A stretch of 64,000 bases of DNA from Didymodactylos carnosus. Lineage: Eukaryota; Rotifera; Eurotatoria; Philodinida; Philodinidae. Under the pieces are notes generated by a model that was given only the letters and a program-made list of their open reading frames with translations, had not been told where the DNA came from and did no database searches. Where the stretch lies: assembly GCA_905250885.1 (NCBI GenBank), contig CAJNOQ010000008.1, positions 1 through 64,000 on the forward strand. The letters are read 5' to 3'. This document shows positions 1 through 11,890 of this stretch, piece after piece (positions within the stretch are counted from its first letter, which is position 1; every line of letters begins with the position of its first letter). The position numbers were made by a program, and so were the translations under genes.

Positions 1-1646
1 CCTCAGAGCTACAGAAAGAAAAACGAAAAATGAATTTAGGGCTTTTCTTGTAAACTCTATAACTTTGCAAAGAAAGGCCGTGTAGAGTTGGGAGATGCCC
101 GGTTTTAATCAGAAATTTATGGACTACAATTACGCCTCATTAAGAAAGCTTTTGGTTGCTCATCAGAGTTTCTCAAAAACTGGTTTTTCAGAAAACCGAT
201 CTTTGACAGCCTAGCAGCAGCATTCATGGTGATATTCGGAATCAGCATCGTCGACTACCTATAGTCCACTCGGTTTCGTTGAAAAAGCGATTTATCAGTT
301 GGGGGTACTTCCCTCGTGAGAACAGGAAAAGAAGTTAGTTTGGAAAAGATTTTTTTTTCTACATTTATGTCCAAAAAAAGAAAAAAGTTGCCTCTTTAAT
401 ATGTATTTGTGGTAATCGAGATTCAGAATCGTTGTCATTTTTAGGTATAACTATATTAGAATTAGTAGAAGAAGAATTTTAATCGAATAGTACGCATGTT
501 CAGGCTAATTTTTTCTTATGATCCTCAGTAGCTGAAATAGAAATTTTTATGGCAATGAATGAACAGCGCATATTGTCAAGTATATTTTACCCCACTTAGA
601 TTTGAAAAAATCACACTTTCCATTTTCCGCTAAATGTCTGCTTGGATACGCACTGTGTATGGTCAATAACATTTGTCATGAAAGAAAATATAGCATTAGT
701 GTTATATTATATTTTTTTGGCGAAAAGTGTTCTAAAATGTTATAAGTATGAAGTTCCAACAAAATTCAGTATTAAAAACTCTGAAAAGGTCTAATAATCA
801 TGTACAAAATCTAACATATAGCAGATGTATTCCATTTATGTGTGAGAGCTTAATGGATTAGTCTTTGATGTCTACATTATATCAGCACAACTGATATAAC
901 CGCATTAATTTCGTTGTAGGTGTAAACGTAGGATAGCAGTAGAGTTTTCACAACTAGAAATGAAAAACAATAGTTAAAACACTTGGAAAACTAACACACA
1001 TCAAGGAAGAATATAGAAAAACTGAGAAATATAGATATACATAAAATAAATCTTATAGAATATCGAAGCAGACAGACTGTAATCGACTCTTTTATAAATG
1101 AAAATTAATATGAGTGCGTCCATGCGGCTCCCTCCAGTATTATATGTTCTGAAAATCGGCTAAATCTGACAATGTGCATGGTATAGTATAGTACTACCAA
1201 AAGTCTATAAAAATCAAGCCCCGCATGATCGATCGTTCCTAGTTAACAAGTTGAGATTTTGAGAAGAGCAATTTTCGAGCTGGAACTTTAAAAAGGTTGT
1301 CGTACTACTAACTGGAAAAAGCATACAAATTCTATATTTCTATCTGCAAATTAGATTTTCCTGTGACATTTTGAAAAAAATCTTAACTTGTAGTACTCAT
1401 CTACTTTGAGCATAGTCACTCATTTTGTAAAGTATACAATTTAAAATCTAATTGATTATCGCTCTCATTACGATCATATGAAAGGGGCTCCTAAGCTTTC
1501 TGAATGACGCAAGCAGCTCTTCAGCACTTTTTGTTGATGGATTTTGGTGATACTTTTTGTAATGCTACACGACACAGATCTTGCCGGCTTTCACACTGTG
1601 TAATACCTATGGGAGCTGTGTGAACGCACTCGAATTTTAAATTTTT
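1..1646. other. Non-coding, AT-rich, no gene recognised
   Basis: No open frame here has recognisable protein character. The first 330 bases are less AT-rich than the rest and have the look of dispersed repeat DNA, but I could not find terminal repeats or a coding remnant. Poly-T and poly-A runs are frequent. The downstream side of the Cys-rich minus-strand gene begins at its poly(A) signal near 1647. Confidence 0.5.
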
Positions 1647-1652
1647 TTTATT
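1647..1652 (-). terminator. Poly(A) signal of the Cys-rich gene
   Basis: A minus-strand AATAAA sits about 55 bases past the TGA of the Cys-rich gene, a normal distance for 3' end formation. Confidence 0.5.
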
Positions 1653-1707
1653 AAATCTTTGTGTTTCAAACTTCAAATACGTATAACATCAATGGGTGAT
1701 ACATCGA

Positions 1708-2091
1708 TCATTTCTTCTTTTTCTTCGCCGGTGTCTTCTTCGGGCTTTTGTCTCGACCTTTGCCTTTCGCACCTTTTGGTTCTTGACCGTCGGGAAATTC
1801 ATAAATTTCAACTCGTTTTCCTTGACAGTTTGTCTAGTAAAATGAACAAAATGTGCATATAATGAAGAAATTTCTCTGTTTGTGTAAAATACCTGATTAC
1901 ACTTTCGACAATGTGCAGGATCTTTCATAGTGCCGTTGAAATCACCTCGAAGACATTCAGCGCAAAATCGTGTACCACAAAATTTGCACATAAATGTCTA
2001 GAATTTTATCAAACATACGGATTGTATAATGAGAGTAGTTTGTATAAGAATCACTTTCATATTTTTTGACACTTACTGCTTCAAATGACAT
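1708..2091 (-). CDS. Small Cys-rich, probably zinc-binding protein with Lys-rich tail (3 exons)
   Basis: I reconstruct three minus-strand exons: 2077-2091, 1893-1997 and 1708-1833. They join in phase 0 through GTAAGT...CTAG and GTATTT...CTAG introns into 81 residues ending in TGA. The start MSFEATF is the only upstream Met behind a good donor. The core has CKFC, FCAEC and CRKC pairs followed by a further Cys in TNCQGKR, the spacing of a two-site zinc knuckle or RING-like fold. A short acidic/hydrophobic stretch (VEIYEFPDG) follows, then a Lys/Pro/Ser tail ending in five lysines. Continuous reading instead of splicing destroys this ordered end, so the short intron at 1834-1892 is well supported. 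A poly(A) signal (AATAAA on the minus strand) lies about 55 bases after the stop. I do not recognise the family; nucleic-acid or protein binding through zinc is a guess. Confidence 0.72.
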
Positions 2092-3404
2092 GCAACCCCA
2101 TCGGCACATTTCAATATTTTAAATATCTAAGATATTGAACAATTATTTTCTAGAGTTTTTAATTCGTTAATAATAGATATATAATCACGTAATAGAAAAT
2201 TCTATTCCGACTGATCTTCAAGTTCATAGATAACGTATGGTAGTTTCTACTCTCGTCGGAATTTTAAGAGAGATAATTTTTTTAAAAACGCAGAAAGGAA
2301 AAACTCAACGTCTGTTGTTTGGTTAATTTCACAGAGCAAAAGATGAGAATATATTGTCATTGCTTAATGCTAGAAAGCGTAGAGACAAATTTAATTTGGG
2401 ATTAAAATTGATGATCATGAAGTAGCAGTAGTAAGTAGCGAGAAAGCCTTATTATTAAAAGTTGAGATCTGTGGTACGCTTAAGCTAGGAGCCTCATGAT
2501 CTCAGCCTCTGGAGCACCTAGCGAAGATCTGTAAACGCATTCTTAATCAGACTGATCCGCCACTGAATCATTTCTTTGTCAAATCTTCGTTAGGTCAATA
2601 GGAGGAGGGGGGGATTTACTGTAACAGAGAAGCGATAGCCGTCGCAGCGCAGGGGTAATGTACTAGTTATTTCTAATTTCTCGTAAAACTATTAGAAACT
2701 GTATGTAAATTAAATGTCCGTTTTGCTCACTCATTCATTAAGACCTTAGTTTAGCTCCGAAAAATTTGTAGTTTCCTTTTTGAAAAAACCAAAACGATAA
2801 CCAATATTACTGGAATCTTTTCCATATGTGATTTTAAATAGCACAAAAAAAGGGTCGCCAATGATTTGGATTTTAGCAGTCTTTAAGCGGATTTCATGTT
2901 GGCAAAGAACATTTGAAAATATAGATGAACATGGCATACGGGAAATGACCTGTAATTTCAGCTAGCATATAAAACAACAGACAAGAGATCATTAATTTTT
3001 TAGCTATTATATGAACTATGAGGAATTATTGCAGTATTAGCTACAGTCAATTCCTTTCTTGTTCGACTTATTTCAGCCGCTCACTTCTGTGACTCATCAA
3101 ATTGTGTCTCATTAGTGTTCGAACACATGTCAAACGCTTTTCTCCAAAATTACAAAATTTATTTAATAAGTACAAAAGATATTACCCAATTTACTGTGGT
3201 TTTTGTACATAAGAGCAGAAATAGCATTCTTTAACTTTTCCTTTGTTGTTATGGCAACCTTTTTTCGTAAACCAATCATTTCTTCTCTTTAATGCTGGAG
3301 TAGTGTAGTATCATGTCCTTATTGTATTGCGATCATACATAGAAACCAACTATTTCATCAAGATAAGCTACAATAACTATAAATGGCTACTATCCATGTC
3401 TGTA

Positions 3405-3532
3405 GGGTCAAACCATCAGAGCATCCATAAATTTCTATTCATAAACGCTACAATCGCCGCAAAATTTCGAAATTTCTCGTCAATAGGAGAGATATACGGA
3501 TAAAATTTATGGATGCCTTCGTCGTTTGACCA
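3405..3532. mobile_element. MITE-like hairpin, ~130 bp
   Basis: Two inverted arms of about 30 bases (3405-3434 and 3502-3532) share GCATCCATAAATTT and a GTCAAAC end, with roughly five mismatches. The loop between them contains its own small palindrome around AAATTTCGAAATTT. No coding capacity. The size and long arms fit a non-autonomous DNA transposon remnant; no target-site duplication could be fixed. Confidence 0.55.
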
Positions 3533-3759
3533 TCGCATAGAAACTTATGATTCATTTTTATTGTACATTATCTTGACCACTTAACTTCTCAGGGTTAAGT
3601 TCTATTCTAAAAGTGGGTACAGATAACCAATAAAAAGTGTCCTTTGTTTCATCGTTTTAGTGCGATGAATCACCATTGAAAGTCAATGTAATTAAAGAAG
3701 ATATATCCGAAGTTTAAGATGTAGAATAAAGACCTAGCTTTCAGAAAATGTATGTTCTG

Positions 3760-3871
3760 TAGAGTGTTTAATAAAAATTCTTATGCGCCCGACTTAATTT
3801 AAGTCATCGTTTTGTCACAGAACGAAGACTTAGTTAAGTCGTGTACTTAAGAATTTTTGTTAAACACCCTT
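3760..3871. mobile_element. MITE-like hairpin, ~112 bp
   Basis: Inverted arms of about 46 bases (3761-3806 and 3825-3870) pair at roughly 85 percent. The outer end reads AG(A/G)GTGTTTAA(T/C)AAAAATTC, and the inner part repeats GACTTAA..TAAGTC. Only about 18 bases of loop remain. It is a different sequence family from the hairpin 230 bases upstream. Confidence 0.6.
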
Positions 3872-4472
3872 CTGGATTCAAAATATGACTGTATCTAGAT
3901 ATGCATTAATCCTATAACCGTTATTAGAGTCTCCAAGAAACCTTTGATAATTCGCTTAAAAAGGACTGCTGAAAGTTGCAAAACGTCTCGTTTTGTAGAG
4001 AAATGTCCAGACTACAATTTTGTAGGCAAAAAGGATGTCAATGGGATATGGAAACATTGACATACATATAACATTGAGAAAAAAGAAACACTTTAGAGAA
4101 CTGGCCAGCTTTGCAATCATTCTTTGTCATACAATTTACACATGGGGACTCTACCTTGATGTTGATAGTTTTCCTCGTACGACATGTCTTCACTTCTGCT
4201 GATTGATTTATCCTACGTACTATGAATGCAACCAGAAAAAGGGGTTTTTGTCATAGAAAAGGACTATGATGATGATTTTTAAGACTCACTGGATGAATCC
4301 AATAGAAAATATTCGATGAATGATTTAATTAGTTATAATTCATGTGTTCCACTATACTAGTAGTACAGAACTAATGTATAATGTACTATTTTGTTTTTAT
4401 CATACTGTTCGCAGTAATATGACTTTAATATATATAAATAATAAACATTTCTATTCTATTTTAAGAAGAAAA

Positions 4473-4958
4473 ATGAGTAACACACAACCTGAAGTTGATC
4501 GTCGCGGACACATTAAAAAATTGGTCGAAATGTTTGAATTAGAATGTATCGATTCTCTTAGTAAACAAATGGCTAAACTTCATAACGATATTAATTTTTC
4601 ATTATTATCAGATGAAGATAAATTAATGTTTTATAAACATATTCATAATGAGTACAAACAATGTCAAAAACAGAAAAAAGAATTAAATTTATTTGTCAAT
4701 ACAAAATTGAAAATAATCGATAATATACTTGAACAATCACAAAACTTTGATAATTTACGAATTCAACTTCAAAATGCACAAGAAACTGAAGAGAGACAAA
4801 TTCAATTATATGAAAATGTTTTGTTTGAACTAAATAAAAGTTCAAATGAGACGAATTATGATAAATTAATCGAACAAACTGAACAACTTATTCAATTAAA
4901 AAACAAAACTTTAAAATATAGTAAAGAAAATGTTGACAGTTTTAAAACATTATTATAA
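4473..4958 (+). CDS. Predicted coiled-coil protein, 161 aa, function unknown
   Basis: Single-exon frame from ATG 4473 to TAA at 4956-4958. The frame stays open upstream to an ATG at 4344, but residues before MSNTQPEVDRRG are compositionally unlike the rest and TTTTAAG just before 4473 resembles an acceptor, so I choose 4473. The protein is almost wholly helical and charged, rich in Lys, Glu, Gln and Asn, with heptad-like patterns from about residue 15 to the end (for example KLVEMFELECIDSLSKQMAK and TEQLIQLKNKTLKYSKEN). There is no signal peptide, membrane segment or zinc motif. Such small all-helical proteins are often subunits of larger assemblies, but I could not match it to a named one. 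A poly(A) signal follows at 5158. Confidence 0.65.
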   Translation: MSNTQPEVDRRGHIKKLVEMFELECIDSLSKQMAKLHNDINFSLLSDEDKLMFYKHIHNEYKQCQKQKKELNLFVNTKLKIIDNILEQSQNFDNLRIQLQNAQETEERQIQLYENVLFELNKSSNETNYDKLIEQTEQLIQLKNKTLKYSKENVDSFKTLL

Positions 4959-5157
4959 ACAACTGTTGTCAAAAGATGTTCTATTGTTTTTTCTAAAAAA
5001 TATTTTTATCTTCGCTGGTCGATGAACAACATGTGTAATCGTAGATTTCTTCTGTATTTTATTATGTAATTATTCTTTAGATGTGTTACTATAACTAAAT
5101 TAGATTAGCTTGTAATAGTGAACATTTTGTGTGTGTGTCTACAACTGTGCTTGGAAA

Positions 5158-5163
5158 AATAAA
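5158..5163 (+). terminator. Poly(A) signal AATAAA of the coiled-coil gene
   Basis: AATAAA about 200 bases after the TAA of the coiled-coil gene, preceded by a GTGTGTGT run. Confidence 0.5.
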
Positions 5164-8100
5164 ATGTTTTTTTTTCTGTTATTAATCAATTTGATCTATA
5201 ACTTTTCTTAGTTACTCAATTGCAAGTTGAACGACAAGCGATTTACCATATCTAACACGTTTTTTAGTTCCTTTCGCGGTTGTTACAGAGGGTTCATGTT
5301 TATTTTCTTTTACAAAGTGTTAAAGAATGTCTGCTTCTCACCTCAAAGAATAGAATATAGGTCTTTATTTACAGGTTATATTCAAATAGACTATTTGGAT
5401 ATAGCATGAAATTTCAATGAACTAACAAAAACATAACTCGCATTATGTTGCTGTTCACTGATTTGCTTTTTAGTAATCTCGGTTTGAAAAATGTTTAACT
5501 CTTCATTTAATTAATATGCCATCCAAACACTAATATTGGCTCAAAATATGATATCAAGTATCATACGTTTGATAACTCTTTGTAATAATAATTAAGTCAT
5601 ATTTTTTAACCAATGTGAACTGTAAAAATTCGTATAAATCTGTTCAATCAAAAGGCTTATTGATATTAATTTACAGAAAAAAATTGTGAATTTCACTCTA
5701 AAAGAGCATCGTCAATAGCGTGGATATCACAAATTGTTTTTACTGTCATTCACAAAAAATTTTCGCATATCTGTGATCCGAAATGATGTTTACACACATA
5801 GATGATGAAAGTAACAATGTTGGAATTCAATGTGAATTTTAAACTTTAATAAATAGAAGCTTTTATTTGATAGTTTCTAGAATAAATAATAGTCTCTCAT
5901 TGATATGGAATACTATCTCAGACTATTGATTCACAGCACGAATAATATTACTGGTTAGTGACGAGTTTAATGTTATATCCCGTAGTCACCATCAGTTTTT
6001 AATGAATTGACTAAGCGCCTCGCAGAATATTGCTTTTTAGTTGACATTGGTTTATTATGTCTTGTCAGATTTTTTACTAATAGTACGCATTATTGTTTCA
6101 TTCGAAGAAAAGCTATTGTCATTTCAGCTGAAACATGTTTCTCTTTTATCAGCTTTTGACCTTGCTGATATTGAAAATATATCACCATGTAAGGAAAACA
6201 CTGTTATACATATAGCAAGTATATCTAAATGATTTTCAATGGCAGCTACTCCTAAATTAGTTGAAGGTGAACATTTTAAATGGGAGGATGATAGCTATAG
6301 ATATTACTGAGAATTACCACATATCAATTTAAGAGTAAATTAGTAATTATAACTCTTTCTCAACTGGTGTTACATACGTTAAGTATTTAACATTACACGA
6401 AAAAAGGTAAAAAATGACTGATCGTTGCATTTAGTCAATAGAATATTATTTAGTGAAAAAAATTATGCAAATATATCGAATGCACTCCAAATATTTATTA
6501 ACGATGTATTAATTCACAAACAAGGAACAACGTTTGAATACCGTTATTGATAAAAACTAGTAATAATTCATATTTGGCGTATAATAATAGATTTAATCAA
6601 ACCCCGAATATACAACAAAGAAACTACATTTATAAACTGCTACAATTGCATTTTTTTGAGAATGCTTTGTGCTCAAAATCACAATCAAACGATAAATACG
6701 TGCAGACAAGATTTTGCTGTACAATAATTGGTAGTTCTAGTGAGTATTTCAATCGTTTGTATAATTCTTTGTCTAAATGTCGAAAGAATTGACGTTTATA
6801 TCCGAGAAATAACCTTTTTTCGCCAATTTTTTACTCTCTATTTGACCCACGGGACGGACGAATACATGGTTGTTATTTATTGAACTTTTTCTTAAAAAAT
6901 TAACTGCTGAGCGATAGAAGGCGTAGGTTTGAGTACGTGAGCGAACGATAGATTTATTTGACATACGGATGCTTTAGAATCAGTATTATAATATTTGTAA
7001 AAGGATCAATATACAGATGGTTCTAGCCTAGCGCATAACAAATAATTAAGAAATTTCATATTTTACATTTCACAGAGACTACTCTGACATGATGTTTTCT
7101 TTGCACTATGAATAATTGTCTTATTTTCTTTATCCTATGAACATCTTCTGGAAAAAGAGAATGATTGATTTGCATTTCGATGAAGTTGTTGTACATCAGT
7201 GACATACAAAATAAGAGGCAACAAGAAGATTTTCATATTTATTTAAAAACACAATGTGTTCTATCTGTGTAATATGAACGTTTTCTTATTTTTTTTTGAA
7301 AAGAAGGGAAGACATTACTCATTCTTCTATTATATCTCATAACTATACTGTCATAATGTCATCTTCAAGTTTATACATAATAATAGACGGTAAAATGGTA
7401 TTCCGCTTGAGAGGAACGAGAAAGAAAAAAATTTTAACGCTGCATAATATAATTTGTTTTTTATTTCTTTTTCACACCTAACTCTGTTAGTTTATGAACA
7501 CGTTCAAGGAGAGAGAGAGTGAAGAGAGAGAAAAAATAATAAACCTCTTATAAATTGAAGATTTTTTTAATATAAAACCAAAAAATAAACTGAAAATATT
7601 TATCATCAATGTAATATTGATGGATATACTAATGAAAAATAGAGTACTCTTGTTTGGGTCAATTTTTCACATGACTAGTTCAGTTATTCGAGAGCACTGA
7701 TTATACAATGTTAGAAGAAAGCAAAAGTAGAAGAAAGAACAAGATTGAAAAAACAAGAAAGGAAAAGCTACTTTTTTTTAAACAAAACGACGGTGGGAAA
7801 AAAAAATGAGAAAAAGAACCGGTTTTGTTTTCCACAACAGAAAGTAATAATGAAACCTTATTATAAGAAGTGACTATGCCAAAAAAAAAGTAAAACAAAA
7901 TTCTTTTGAAGATGTACGCCAATGAAAACATGTAAGTTAGAAAAATGAAGTGTTTTTCAACGTTGAAATTAAGGCTGTTGATTTAACATAAGATTACCTA
8001 AAGCTACTGGAGTAAATTAAAATCGTCATATAATATCAAATTTTTGACACATGCGTTCGCCTTGCACTATAAATCAATTCATTAAAGAATTTTAAGGCTT

Positions 8101-8791
8101 CAGTAGAATACACTTCTTTCGGTGAAAATATACATGTGAGTTTAGTTCAGAAGAACTGAAGTGACAAAAAGAAAAACGAGATTAGCAAGTCAGACCATAT
8201 TTTTGCTTTTTCTTATTTCAATTTAGACTTTCTCATAGTGGAAAGTCTCGGCTATATTAGTAAATGTAACTAGTCTAAAAAAAATCGCTAAAGAAAATAA
8301 ATACTAAATTGATTCTTATTAAATAGAAACTCTTATTTAATTAATTTTATGTTTCCGTAAAATTGAGAATGTACACGAAACAAGTTCATTGTTTTTATTA
8401 AAAAAAATTTATTATTTGAGAACGTTTTTCTCATCAACGTATTTTAAATAGCTCTTAGTATATGTCGGATTACCTGCTGATGTTTGTCATTCAAAAGACA
8501 AAATCACATCACGAATATCCAAAACATATATAATCATTCTTTTGTCTAGAATGATGTACTGAAAACAAATATCTAGCAAGGTACTAAAGAGAGGACTGTA
8601 AAAGTCTTTTTTTATCAATCTAATCTTTTAGTCAGAATATATTTAACAATTTCTAAACGATTTTATTCATATGATTTGTGTTGATTGTATCTGTCCATAT
8701 TCTACTTCTATGTTTAAAAAAAAACTTTTGTTTTTCAGGATTCATAATCAAATAACAATTGTTCAATCTTATGGTAATTTTTCATGATTAA
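5164..8791. other. Intergenic, nothing recognised
   Basis: About 3.6 kb with short AT-rich frames only. The frames at 6041-6232, 6547-6792 and 6773-6964 (minus) were examined and carry no recognisable motif. A GA-rich patch lies near 7509-7533. The final part should contain the promoter and 5' UTR of the Ly6-like gene. Confidence 0.45.
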
Positions 8792-9435
8792 ATGATTGTT
8801 ACAAAAATATTTTGTTCTTACAAGTTATCACTTGTATCTATAACAAGATTAAAACTTATTTATATAATTGTATTGTTCTATATTGTTTGTTCACAATCTA
8901 ATGGGCTTGCGTGTTTTAAATGCATGACTACAGATCCAAATCAAGATACGTGTAATGATCCGTTCAGCTCAATTTTAAATCCAATAAATGAAGATTGTCA
9001 AGTACGGATTAATCGAAATTTATTACTATATAATTTTAAATAATAAAATAATGTGTTTTTTCTTTTTTATTTATATAGGCCACTTCAAAAGGAAAAAATG
9101 GAACGTTTCCAGCTCGTTTTTGTGTGAAAATTGGTGGAAGAGTTATATCTACGGACGCAGGAGTCAATAGTTCCTATTTAAATGCCGTCTTATTTCTACG
9201 TACATGTGTCGTTGATAATATAATGGATTCAACAAAAAGTTTAGAATCATCTGGCAATTTTCGTTTAAAAGGATATCAAGATATGGTTGGTTCAATTAGA
9301 TTACAAGGTTGGATGTCATTATGTACGTTAGACGGATGCAATAAAACAAATGTAAATTTCAATTACATATCATCTCTATTGAAAGTGATTCTATTTTTTC
9401 TGCTTTTGACTAAATATCGTTCATTATATAATTGA
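8792..9435 (+). CDS. Ly6/uPAR-type three-finger, GPI-anchored surface protein (2 exons)
   Basis: Exons 8792-9001 and 9079-9435 join in phase 0 (GTACGG...TATAG) to 188 residues. The N-terminus has a hydrophobic signal segment (LKLIYIIVLFYIVCSQSNG) directly before the mature start ACFKCMTTD, the classic first-loop Cys pair of the LU domain. Further cysteines (DTC, EDC, RFC, RTC, SLC) lead to the closing LCTLDGCN, the CN signature of the family, where the Asn follows the last Cys. A C-terminal hydrophobic tail (SSLLKVILFFLLLTKY) after a small-residue region fits GPI-anchor addition. In animals such proteins (sleepless/quiver, Ly6 families) act extracellularly as modulators of receptors, channels or septate junctions; which applies here cannot be told. 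It stands alone, with no clustered paralogue in the window. Confidence 0.85.
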
Positions 9436-10349
9436 TGAAAAGAATAAGATTTTGCTTTTCCTTTAGATAATTCTCTATTATAAGATTTATTAAAAAAAGC
9501 AATAATAATACCTTTGTTGAAAATTGTTGAATATGTTTTATAAAACTCTTGAAAAACTTTTTCAGAATTATATTTTGTAACTTTTTAGATTTTCTTTTTT
9601 TTGTTTGTTATTATCGACATATACTAACAGTAGGACATGGTATTCTGACAGTGAGTGACAAAAGAACAAGCACAAAAATCTATCCGATATAACTATACGG
9701 TGTGTAGGTAGCAGCAAGAGCAAAGAGAGAGAGAGAGAGATATGTGTTCTATCACCTGCAGTTTATTGTTTCTGTTCTTTTCCACTTAATCTTATGATTA
9801 CATATACACTGTTTATTCTATTATTATCTCTCTCTCTATATATATACAGATTTAATTTATTAATAAAGAACAGACAAAAAAAACCCTCCCTATAGATCTG
9901 GTTAGAGATACATCAGAGATTAAATAAACAAAATATTTCAAAACAAAACTTCTCTCATGGATCTTCGTATTATTGTCTGTTTTTGTCGTATTAAATGAAA
10001 AGGTATATAGTTAAGTATTTTATTATTTAACATTATTAGAATTAAAATTTTTCGCTATGTGATGATCTGCATTAACACTAGAGATGAGAAAAATATCCTC
10101 TTTACTTTTCACCTATAGGCATTGACCGTAGAAGAACAAAAATATCTAAATTTGACTAAGAATCCAAAAGATGGCAGCAGATTGAATTCTATGTCGTTAT
10201 ATTTTTAAACACGTTGCTCAAATAATATTATTTTGTATACACACAGGTCACAATTTTATTTTGATCGGGCCTGCCTATAGGGAAATTTTAGTATATAAAA
10301 CAGCGTGTATACCCGTGATATTGTGAAAAGAACTGTGGTCGCATGTCAA

Positions 10350-10520
10350 CATCGTAAAATGGTGTGTGGGACACACGTAAAAAATATATTCTACTTGTGA
10401 CAATGCGTGAACTGCTCATGGAAACTTTTCGCGTCATATTTTACGTAGTCACTAGTGAAAGTCGTAAAACGTTGTGTAGATACACTTGTGAACATGCGTG
10501 AAATTATAGAAAGTTTACAC
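10350..10520. repeat. Two diverged direct copies of a GTG/CGT-rich unit
   Basis: The order CGTAAAA, then a GTTGTGTG-like stretch, ACAC, CTTGTGA and ATGCGTGAA occurs once from about 10353 and again from about 10466. The second copy is shorter. The copies are diverged and may be remains of an old tandem duplication or of one repetitive element. No coding potential is visible. Confidence 0.35.
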
Positions 10521-11794
10521 GTGACCACACATTTGATGTTGCAACTGCACGATTCCAACGTCGTGAAATTTCGACAAAATTTCCCCATGGATGTTATAAT
10601 AACCAAGCTGTTTTCTATTCTCTGTTAGCAATATAGCAATTGTCTTGTAGCCTTCTTCATTCAAGTTCATAAATTATATACACTTCAAGCATGTGGAATA
10701 GTAAAGGGTAGTTAAGGTTTATTTTCTATCTTAAGCAATGCAAGAATTGATTGAAATACTGCCAATTTTCATAACTTTTATAATTTTTTATTTATTTTTG
10801 ACGTCATAGGAACATAAGGTATTGATTATAGGCATTGTAATTACAGTCAGCTCGAAAAAAATTCAAACAGGAAATGAAAATCTGTTTAAATGTAGACCTG
10901 TCATCCATTAAATGTGTCACAAAAAACTGCTAGAACTATTATTTTTAAGATTTATCATGACAATTCGTCATTTGTAAGGGTACCGCTATTTCAGACCTAA
11001 ATTCCTGTCAATTTTAGGATATTATAATTCATTTTTCTCCCTTGCAAATCTGAATGAGAGATACAAGAAATAATAGTGAGAAATAATAGAGAAAAAGTTA
11101 AGAGAAGAATGTGTTATCATCACTATGGTACATGTACGAATGTCTGTGATGTTCGCTGTATATTCGTAACACCAATGAGATAGACTATACCTCGACAACT
11201 AGAGAGTTACAGTTATACATGTATATTTTCTGCATGTGTATTTTCTTATTGATAGAAAAAGAATTGTGTTATGTGTTAGAAAGACGTCGATGTGGCATTT
11301 GTGCAAACTATATTCGGATATGCCGGTAAATGTTGAAATGATATATGATTGTTGTTTGTTGTTGTTGTTGTTCTCATTTTTCTTCCTTTTTTTCATGTAC
11401 ATATTCTTTTTTCTTTTACTAACTGCATGCAGTGAGAGTACTTCATACACACGCATACAAACTCTTTTTTCTGAAGATGTCGCAAAAAAATATATGTATT
11501 TTTTTTTCTTATTTGTAGATGATACAACAAAGCAAAAGAAAAAAGACATATGAGCAAAACCCAGTATTTAGAGCTTCACACGTTTTTATTGCGGTAGGAA
11601 TAATACGACAACTACTTTCTTGTTTATTGTCTGAGGTTTTCCTTGGATCTTTTTTCTTTTTTTCTTCTTCTCTACACATAACACCCCCATATTTTATGGT
11701 TGCGAATGACGGATATTTTTTTAGCCTTCGTAGATCATAGAATAATAATCGTTGTCTTTTTTATATTCGTCCCTCTATTTTTTTCTACATCAGC

Positions 11795-11890
11795 TTAGAG
11801 TACCGTTGGTAGTGCAAGACGACTATAGGTTCAAGACCAATTTACTTCGAGGTATAGAGAGCACGAGGTTTAATACCCCTCTTTTCTTTC
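11795..11890 (+). repeat. Possible tRNA-derived (SINE-like) fragment
   Basis: The segment contains GTTGGTAGTGC, like a tRNA D-arm/A-box, and 12 bases later GGTTCAAGACC, a good match to the pol III B-box. In a true tRNA about 30 bases separate these, so this is not an intact tRNA gene; no acceptor stem pairs around it. A short tail with TACCCCTC then T-rich sequence follows. It may be a degenerate tRNA or SINE head. Confidence 0.3.

Larger units (their letters stand above)
2092..4472. other. Intergenic, two MITE-like hairpins, no gene
   Basis: This stretch separates the divergent Cys-rich and coiled-coil genes. It holds the two hairpin elements listed separately (3405-3532 and 3760-3871) and a short G-rich run near 2602-2612. 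Small open frames here show no family features. Both promoters probably lie in this interval, but I can point to no specific sites. Confidence 0.5.

Noticed and set aside
6773-6964. 63-codon minus-strand frame, basic and Asn/Ser-rich
   Set aside because: No homology recognised, no conserved splice extension, and several similar-length frames exist nearby by chance.
11199-11553. Overlapping 105- and 116-codon frames on both strands
   Set aside because: Both come from poly-T/poly-A and TTG-repeat sequence; peptides are low-complexity and match no family.
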